A stretch of 64,000 bases of DNA from Rhineura floridana (lineage: Eukaryota > Chordata > Lepidosauria > Squamata > Rhineuridae). Shown piece by piece: positions 60,701 through 64,000 of this stretch. Every line of letters begins with the position of its first letter. The first letter of the stretch is position 1. Below the pieces are notes generated by a model. That model made no database searches. It saw only the letters and a program-made list of their open reading frames with translations, and was not told where the DNA came from. The stretch is taken from assembly GCF_030035675.1 (NCBI RefSeq), contig NC_084491.1, positions 28,685,801-28,749,800 on the forward strand, given 5' to 3'. A program made the position numbers and the translations under genes.

Positions 60701-62694
60701 CCCAATGTTGGAGGTGGAAAACAGAAGGGCGAGAATGCTTGCAAAGACCTTTAAGCTCCTGATTGTTCATTTGAAGCCCCACCGTAACCCACCCCACACC
60801 TGATGTCATGTACATTGTCGAGTGTAGGGCAAGTGCATGTGGCTCCCCAAAACTGCATGGGGGGCCAAAAGGGGGGGTCCAGAAGTTCCCCACGCGGGGT
60901 GAGAAAAGCTTATAGGAACAGTTAAGTTGTAATGGCCATGACTATGGGATGAGATCCAAGACAAAGTGGGAAAAATAGGACGCCTAAATATCATGATCCT
61001 CCACCTTTTCATTTTACATCCTCAGCATGTATTGTCTACTGTAGACCGTGAGCCGATGGAGCAGGGAGTTGCCTTTTGCATTAAGTAATGAAGGGACACA
61101 CGCAAAGTTCTTGAGAATATAGCAGGTGTACAGATAAGTATCAAACAGGCAAATGTAGGCTATCCACCTAAAATAAGAAATGGGCACTACAAAACAGGAA
61201 ATCTACCAAAATAAGAAACAGACTTTCCTATTTGGGCTTGCACTTTATCAGTGAATCTTGAACACAGCATTCGTTTTACTAGGTTCTAGAAGGAAATGCA
61301 ACTTGTGTCTAGCCTGCTGCTAAATAGGTTCACTAAATGAAGCCAACTGAAACACTGGGAATTAGTAAGAATTGCCCCATATGGGCCTTGCCTCTTGAAT
61401 CCTCCTTGCAAAATTCAGTGGCCAGAAGAAACCAAGAAATGCTTGTTATAAGGCTTTATGTAAGTTTAATTTCTAGAAAGGTAGCTGTGTCAGCCGTAAT
61501 AAAGTTGTTAGTATTTTAAGGTGCCATGAGTACTAGAGGTGAGTCCTATTAAACTAAGTTGGTCTTACTTCTGACTAAGCATGCCTAAGATATAAGTTTT
61601 AGGCTACAATTTTATATATACTTACTTGGGAACAATCCCCATTCAACTCAAATAGTTCATAACAGGCAAGGCTTGCAACAAAATGTTGCAGTTCAAAGGG
61701 CTCCTGTTCAAGTTTCCAATCAGTCATGTTCTTTTCCAAAGTACTTCATTCCATTTCTTCTCCCCCTGGTTTTTCATTCCCCCCCCAGCAGTCAATCATC
61801 ATGCTGTGTGTGCCAAACCAGCTCCGTTCTCACTTAACTGTCTTGGGGGATTTCTGCCATGGTAAATATTTTGTGCACTTCTTTGAACCTTGTGTTTCAC
61901 CCAAGCCTCCTGATACCTCTCTCTTGTAGCATTTGGGTACAAAAGGATTCATACTCAGAGGATATATGGGCTACTTACCATTTGTGCATCACTTGCAAGT
62001 GTTCAAAGTTTCCCATTCATTACCAAGTTTGTAAAGCAGGAATGGGCTGTGGCCCTCCATATGTTGCTGGATTCCAACTCGTCATCCATGCCCACTGGTT
62101 GTAATGGATAAGGGTGATAGGAGTTGGAGTGCAACAACTGGAGGGCCACGGGTGACCTCACTAAAAGATTTCTTCCGTCGCTGCAGATTTTGGGCAATAT
62201 TTACAGTAGGTCATTTTATTTTTTTAACAATTGGATCCATACTATTCCACGCATAACACATAACACCTATAGTTATGGGGAACACGCTTGCTTTATGCCA
62301 GTAAAACTTCTCTACACCTGCCTCCTGTTATGTTTGAATACACCACACAAAGAATTGGACAGTCAGTTTACATATTGTTTTCTAGCTTCATGCTTTGTAT
62401 ATTCTTGGTTTTAGAAGGAAGATCGTTACCTAACCCAAGCTTGACGGCCAACAATAACGTAAACAAAGTCTCTCTGAAAGGTTTTAAGCGCGGCGGGGTA
62501 GAGGAGAAAAGAACCAAATAGAAGGAAGGTGTGTACTTGGAAGGCAAGAGGGTGAAGAGGAAACTCACCTGGAGCAGAACAGAACGGATAAGCGCGTTCA
62601 CAGGAGCAGTGCAGGCCGCCGCGGGGCCGCGCACGCCTTGGAAGCACCAGAGAACGAGGCCTCCCTTGCTAAAGATGGTAAAGAAATCGAGCAT
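42620..62694 (-). CDS. SRPRA: SRPRA gene: signal recognition particle receptor subunit alpha
   Basis: Fourteen coding exons with GT-AG borders and compatible phases sum to 1947 nt (648 residues plus stop; human 638). Residues 1 to about 130 form the SRX longin-like domain that binds SRPRB at the ER membrane. A charged Lys- and Glu-rich linker follows (about 126-330). The NG GTPase domain begins at [18 protein letters not shown]. GTPase motifs: P-loop GVNGVGKST (435-443), DTFRAGA (465-471), DTAGR (530-534), TKFD (598-601) and GTGQ (625-628). The protein docks SRP-ribosome complexes for co-translational targeting. All catalytic motifs are intact, so the gene is expected to be functional. The gene converges on FAM118B and diverges from the next gene. 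Confidence 0.98.
42925..43033. mobile_element. Hybrid of MITE families Q-like (left) and T (right)
   Basis: The left half has TTCCAGATGTTCTGGACTTC, as in family Q. The right half, GAGTTGTAGTTCAAAAAAGT to CCAAGCTCTG, is the right arm of family T. Confidence 0.5.
43040..43191. mobile_element. hAT terminal fragment (AGTCGGAGTCG family)
   Basis: GGTGATGAAATGCCTTGTGC to CGACTCCACAGCCCTG is the reverse complement of the first 150 bp of 56041-56387; the other end is missing. It starts directly after the hybrid MITE. Confidence 0.75.
43250..43348 (-). CDS. SRPRA: SRPRA coding exon 13 (TKFD)
   Basis: 33 codons, phase 0-0: [33 protein letters not shown]. Contains the guanine-specificity motif TKFD. 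Confidence 0.98.
43700..43863 (-). CDS. SRPRA: SRPRA coding exon 12 (DTAGR)
   Basis: 164 nt; acceptor TTCTTCTCAG, donor CAGCTG|GTTAGT (a less common GTTAG donor). Encodes [18 protein letters not shown] ... [10 protein letters not shown]. Confidence 0.97.
43870..44740. other. SRPRA intron DNA, unassigned
   Basis: No repeats recognised. Confidence 0.4.
44744..44957 (-). CDS. SRPRA: SRPRA coding exon 11 (DTFRAGA)
   Basis: 214 nt; acceptor CTGTCCCTCAG, donor TACG|GTGAGG. Encodes [58 protein letters not shown]. Confidence 0.98.
44965..45730. other. SRPRA intron DNA, unassigned
   Basis: Nothing recognised. Confidence 0.4.
45737..45915 (+). repeat. SINE type A in SRPRA intron
   Basis: GGAGCTTAGTGGTAGAGGAT, ATCTCCAGATGGGGCTGAGA and CAATACTGAGTTAGATAAAC. 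Confidence 0.72.
46151..46323 (-). CDS. SRPRA: SRPRA coding exon 10 (P-loop)
   Basis: 173 nt; acceptor TTCCCAG|CA, donor GCCAAG|GTACTT. Encodes [18 protein letters not shown] ... [21 protein letters not shown] neighbouring CAG three bases on gives an alternative NAGNAG-like acceptor (CAGCAG), which would remove one codon. Confidence 0.97.
46330..47690. other. SRPRA intron DNA, unassigned
   Basis: No clear repeat. 47290-47330 (TGGAAGTAAGTCCCACTGAA) is a trace of the GGCTGCAATC-type short element. Confidence 0.4.
47700..48228 (+). repeat. BovB (RTE) LINE 3' end in SRPRA intron
   Basis: Encodes the C terminus of the BovB polymerase in two frames: [20 protein letters not shown] and [20 protein letters not shown] (up to 47916). 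Then, in another frame, [38 protein letters not shown] and [19 protein letters not shown]. Ends GGGTCGCCATAAGTAGAAAT and CAACTTGAAGGCACATAACA ACAACAA. One frame change near 47915; 5' truncated. It stops about 105 bp from exon 9, antisense to SRPRA. Confidence 0.93.
48334..48420 (-). CDS. SRPRA: SRPRA coding exon 9
   Basis: 87 nt; acceptor TTCCCAAAG, donor ACCA|GTAAGT. Encodes [18 protein letters not shown] and [11 protein letters not shown] (N domain). Confidence 0.96.
48425..49725. other. SRPRA intron DNA, unassigned
   Basis: No repeat recognised. Confidence 0.4.
49729..49847 (-). CDS. SRPRA: SRPRA coding exon 8
   Basis: 119 nt; acceptor TTTTTTCCCAG, donor ATTG|GTATGT. Encodes [39 protein letters not shown]: start of the NG domain. 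Confidence 0.97.
50092..50222. mobile_element. hAT-type MITE, family Q
   Basis: CAGGGATGGGCAAACTCTGG, CTCTCCAGATGCTGCTGGAC and CATCTGGAGGGCCACGAGAT. Confidence 0.72.
50943..51052 (-). CDS. SRPRA: SRPRA coding exon 7 (acidic linker)
   Basis: 110 nt; acceptor CTCCAATGCAG, donor GCAAG|GTAAGA. Encodes [18 protein letters not shown] and [18 protein letters not shown]. The acidic run is longer than the DCSSSDDEG of human as I recall it. An L2 copy begins about 50 bp beyond the acceptor. Confidence 0.93.
51100..51692 (+). repeat. L2-type LINE, 5' truncated, in SRPRA intron
   Basis: Opens in the C-terminal part of the L2 frame: [72 protein letters not shown]. This agrees closely with 15960-16327. 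The 3' UTR ends GCTTCGGCTATGGGGCGGTA and (AAAT)n. Open across about 120 codons, so young. Confidence 0.92.
51700..52080. other. SRPRA intron DNA
   Basis: Only a trace of a hAT terminus at about 51882 (CAGCAGTGGGGAACCTGTCA). Otherwise unassigned. Confidence 0.4.
52085..52431. mobile_element. hAT-type element (CAGGGGTGGGGAAC ends), about 347 bp
   Basis: Left CAGGGGTGGGGAACGTCTGG, right CTGAAAAGGGCTCCTCACCTCTG. The interior differs from family Q and from 25366-25761. Flanking 8-mers do not clearly match. Confidence 0.55.
53022..53175 (-). CDS. SRPRA: SRPRA coding exon 6 (linker)
   Basis: 154 nt; acceptor CTTCCGTAG, donor GATATG|GTAAGA. Encodes [51 protein letters not shown]. The KGKK.PRVW block is conserved. 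Confidence 0.95.
53180..54210. other. SRPRA intron DNA, unassigned
   Basis: No repeat recognised. Confidence 0.4.
54214..54408 (-). repeat. SINE type A in SRPRA intron
   Basis: AGATCAGTATTATCTACTCT in the tail, GATTGAATCTGGGACCTTTT and AGATGCTCTACCACTGAGCT (complements of the B and A boxes). Nearly full length, ending about 85 bp from exon 5. Confidence 0.82.
54493..54655 (-). CDS. SRPRA: SRPRA coding exon 5 (linker)
   Basis: 163 nt; acceptor TTTTTTTCCAG, donor TCTAA|GTAAGT. Encodes [64 protein letters not shown] matches the human LSKEELI..KREEF region. Confidence 0.95.
54836..54944. mobile_element. hAT-type MITE family Q, partial
   Basis: AATCAGCCCCAGCCAGCATG and GGGCCAGAGGTTCTCCATCT. Confidence 0.5.
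55226..55386 (-). CDS. SRPRA: SRPRA coding exon 4
   Basis: 161 nt; acceptor TTCGACCAG, donor AAAGAAG|GTGAGT. Encodes [36 protein letters not shown] and SKGSKKE: end of the SRX domain and the basic linker. Confidence 0.97.
55390..56032. other. SRPRA intron DNA, unassigned
   Basis: No repeat recognised. Confidence 0.4.
56041..56387. mobile_element. Non-autonomous hAT element (AGTCGGAGTCG family), 347 bp
   Basis: Starts CAGGGCTGTGGAGTCGGTAC and ends CGACTTCACAGCCCTG. Flanked by TTAAGAAT / TTAAGAAC (7 of 8). Same family as 32669-33107, without the BED segment. The subterminal GACTCCGACTCC repeats are characteristic. Confidence 0.85.
56690..57130. repeat. Unclassified TGGTTTG-rich repeat
   Basis: Several ATGGTTTGCC / AACCATAATTTG-like motifs in both orientations, as at 17330-17690. 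Starts near ACATTTAGACAAAGCAACAA and ends near TTTTGTCTGAATGTGGCC, which form a partial inverted pair. Confidence 0.45.
57135..57640. other. SRPRA intron DNA, unassigned
   Basis: Nothing recognised. Confidence 0.4.
57647..57810 (-). CDS. SRPRA: SRPRA coding exon 3
   Basis: 164 nt; acceptor CTTTGCAG, donor CTACG|GTAATG. Encodes [54 protein letters not shown]: core of the SRX domain. Confidence 0.97.
58113..58196 (-). CDS. SRPRA: SRPRA coding exon 2
   Basis: 84 nt, 28 codons, phase 0-0; acceptor TTCTTCTCAG, donor TTTGTG|GTAAGT. Encodes [18 protein letters not shown] and [10 protein letters not shown]. Confidence 0.97.
58200..58725. other. SRPRA intron DNA, unassigned
   Basis: Nothing recognised. 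Confidence 0.4.
58731..58925 (+). repeat. SINE type A, best-kept copy
   Basis: Head AAGAGCTGCAGCCCAGTGGT and AGAGCACGTGGTTGACATGC, B box CAGGTTCAATCCGCAGCAT, body AAACCTTGAAGAGCCGCTGC, tail CTGACTCAGTATAAGGCAGC. Serves as the reference layout for the other copies. Confidence 0.85.
59128..59280 (+). repeat. SINE type A fragments
   Basis: CAGTATTGAGCCAGATGGAC, GTAAGGCAGCTTCCTATGT, then CTGAGATCCTGGAGAGCATT: pieces in non-canonical order, so two truncated copies. Confidence 0.55.
59285..60425. other. SRPRA first intron DNA, unassigned
   Basis: A/T-rich, nothing recognised. Confidence 0.4.
60429..60900. mobile_element. hAT-type element, about 470 bp
   Basis: Left AGGGGTGGGGAACCTTTGTG, right CCAGAAGTTCCCCACGCGGG. 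The interior is CpG-containing and unlike the other hAT copies (GCTCGCAAAGCCCTTTGCAA). Target duplication not resolved. Confidence 0.55.
60905..62030. other. SRPRA first intron DNA
   Basis: 61550-61640 carries a worn GGCTGCAATC-type element (CTTACTTGGGAACAATCCCC). The rest is unassigned. Confidence 0.4.
62036..62152. mobile_element. hAT-type MITE, family Q
   Basis: GGCTGTGGCCCTCCATATGT and CAACAACTGGAGGGCCACGG as arms. Confidence 0.68.
62569..62694 (-). CDS. SRPRA: SRPRA coding exon 1 (start codon)
   Basis: ATG at 62694-62692; 42 codons, phase 0, donor CTCCAG|GTGAGT. Encodes [42 protein letters not shown]. Three residues longer than human (GVSDSCTGPVNALI) through a GC-rich Ala/Pro segment. 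The start matches the invariant MLDFFTIF. Confidence 0.97.
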
Positions 62695-62799
62695 GATGGA
62701 ATCGGGGTGGGGGGCTCCAGGCCGTACCCCAGGGGAGACTGGGGGGGTAACGGGGTCTGAGCCGCCGGGAAACCAGCCCGACTTCCTACCCACGTCAGA

Positions 62800-63700
62800 T
62801 TACTCTCTAACAGTACGCCTCATTTCCGCCGGAAGCGGCCTTTCGGATACGGGGCAGGACCAAGGGGAAAGGGGAAATGTGATTGGTCCATGCTTCCGGA
62901 AAAGGAAAAAAGCTCTGAAGATCATAGAGGTACAAAAGTTGTAGAGCGGACTAAATAAATAGGCTGATTTTTTTTTTTAAAAGTATTTTACTGAGTCTAT
63001 GGTCTCTCGAGCCATAGAGATAGAACTTAAACAGCAAAGAGACGGTGATTGGCCTTCTCCAAAACCAAGACGGGAAATGCGATAGGACTCTCACACAGTA
63101 GATTTATGTCGGACGCAGCTCTCAGAACGGACAGGCCGCGCCTGAGCTGATAAAAGAGGCGGGACGAACGATGAGGTGAGAAAAGGGGATGATAGAGCTG
63201 AGTGGTTATTAGGTAAGACTCTTGCAGTGGGCGGGCCTTGCAGGCGAAGGGGTGGATAGGCCACGTCAAAGCTAATGTCAACCATGAGTGGTCCTCGCAG
63301 CGTCATAAGATGAGCGGGGATTGGTGGTAAAGGAGAAGGAGGAGATTGTAGTGCAATGGCGGATTGGTTAACTGGGAAGTCACGATGAGGAAAGAGGAGC
63401 GGGGAGACTTCTATGGTGGGTGGTGCTTAACCGATTCTGAACCAATTCTGAATTCATTGGGGCAAAGGAGGAGGAGGAGGTGAAGACGCAGTGTCGTGTC
63501 GTATTAGTCAATTGGGACGCCAGGAGGAAGGAGGGACGACTTCCTGAAGAGGGGGCGGTGCTTATTAGACTGTAAGTCAGGGAGACCTATCAGGGTATTG
63601 GGGCGTGGCTTGGTTTTTGTTCTGAAGCTCTTAAAACGGCGGCGCTGAGGTACAAGAACAAGTTGGGCGTTGCTCGTGCGTGCCCCTTTGCCTTATCTAG
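62800..63700. promoter_or_regulatory. Divergent SRPRA / FOXRED1-candidate promoter region
   Basis: CpG-rich and free of recognised transposons. On the SRPRA side: ETS-like CCGGAAG (62829-62835) and CTTCCGG (62893-62899), and an inverted CCAAT box GATTGG (62881-62886). Further GATTGG boxes are at 63047, 63319 and 63361. GC boxes: GTGGGCGGG (63227), GGGGGCGGTG (63551), GGGGCGTGGC (63600). No TATA box stands out. Part of the region is tandemly duplicated. Confidence 0.75.
63318..63610 (+). repeat. Degenerate 136-bp tandem duplication in the promoter
   Basis: Unit 1 from 63318 (GGATTGGTGGTAAAGGAGAA) aligns by eye with unit 2 from 63454 (TCATTGGGGCAAAGGAGGAG). Inside, GAGGAAAGAGGAGCGGGGAG aligns with GAGGAAGGAGGGACGAC and GGGTGGTGCTTAA with GGGCGGTGCTTAT. 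A third start (GTATTGGGGCGTGG) follows at 63595. Confidence 0.65.
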
Positions 63701-63717
63701 AAACGTGGAGCAGCAGT

Positions 63718-63850
63718 ATGATCTGCGGACGGAGGCTGCTCGGCAGGTTGCGTCCCCTACTGGCGTCGGCGAGGAGATCCTCGGCAAACCCGACGGAGCC
63801 TCGCCGACCGTTCTGTAAAGGGGAGTCCCGGCTTTTTGACCCCTTGCAAG
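63718..63850 (+). CDS. FOXRED1: First coding exon of a plus-strand gene, probably FOXRED1 (partial)
   Basis: ATG with A at -3 opens a frame MICGRRLLGRLRPLLASA, RRSSANPTEPRRPFCKGE, SRLFDPLQ. It reaches a possible donor CAAG|GTGCGG at 63850, leaving phase 1. The first 26 residues are rich in Arg, Leu and Ser and lack acidic residues, as in a mitochondrial presequence. FOXRED1, an FAD-dependent complex I assembly factor of the mitochondrion, is the known neighbour of SRPRA in mammals with this orientation. Direct sequence identity is weak because N-terminal exons of this family diverge, so the name rests mainly on synteny. Later exons are outside the window. Confidence 0.6.
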
Positions 63851-64000
63851 GTGCGGACTGGGCGGGCAGGCACGATGCATGGATGCTGAGTTGCACGAGG
63901 AGGGGTGTATGAGCGCGCCAGCCAGCCAGTATTCCCTCAGCTGCGAAGCCCATCGGTGACCTTACTCCCCTCTCTCTAGCCCACCTCACAGGGCTGTTGT
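63851..64000. other. Start of intron 1 of the FOXRED1 candidate
   Basis: The open frame would continue to a TGA at 63909-63911 if the donor at 63850 were not used. No other feature seen. Confidence 0.4.

Noticed and set aside
62368-62793. SRPRA start extended upstream of the MLDFF methionine
   Set aside because: Upstream in-frame codons continue into the 5' UTR (from MGRKSGW), but the conserved family start is MLDFFTIF and upstream DNA is promoter-like.

Overview
This window is vertebrate nuclear DNA, most likely from a squamate reptile (a lizard or relative). The evidence is a housekeeping gene cluster with large introns and GT-AG splice sites, plus a repeat set typical of squamates: CR1/L3-like and L2-like LINEs, 3' ends of BovB (RTE) LINEs, tRNA-derived SINEs of which some carry a BovB-like tail, and many short hAT-type elements with 8-bp target duplications. 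No prokaryotic features, CRISPR arrays or functional tRNA/rRNA genes were seen. The species cannot be named from the sequence.

Three host genes are supported. (1) FAM118B, plus strand: seven coding exons from 24729 to 40275 were joined by splice signals into a complete 347-residue frame. It belongs to the SIR2-like FAM118 family. A non-coding first exon may lie at about 7415-7614. (2) SRPRA, minus strand: all 14 coding exons were located between 62694 and 42620. They give a complete 648-residue signal recognition particle receptor alpha subunit with every GTPase motif intact. (3) The first exon of a plus-strand gene at 63718, probably FOXRED1 from gene order and its mitochondrial-presequence-like N terminus; the rest lies beyond the window. 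FAM118B and SRPRA converge tail to tail (candidate poly(A) signals at 40552 and 41243). SRPRA and the FOXRED1 candidate diverge from a CpG- and CCAAT-rich promoter region of about 1 kb. The FAM118B-SRPRA-FOXRED1 order agrees with that known in mammals.

Layout: 1-7.4 kb holds only nested repeats and unassigned DNA. 7.4-7.9 kb is a CpG-enriched candidate promoter. 7.9-24.7 kb is a long 5' intron containing an L2 LINE with a long open reverse transcriptase frame, a damaged CR1, and rearranged copies of an unclassified mosaic repeat. One of those copies has grown a minisatellite of octamer motifs separated by polypyrimidine runs, and it also contains a solo LTR. 24.7-40.6 kb is the coding part of FAM118B. 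41.2-62.7 kb is SRPRA. 62.8-63.7 kb is the divergent promoter, built partly from a degenerate 136-bp tandem duplication.

The most notable points are: a (CTTT)n microsatellite of about 142 bp that forms the polypyrimidine tract of the FAM118B start-codon exon; a three-level nest of transposons ending 35 bp before another FAM118B exon; an L2 insertion about 50 bp from an SRPRA splice acceptor; a short hAT relic that still encodes a BED-finger segment; and the tandemly duplicated promoter. No wholly new gene system was demonstrated. The unclassified mosaic repeat with its octamer minisatellite is the best candidate for something undescribed.
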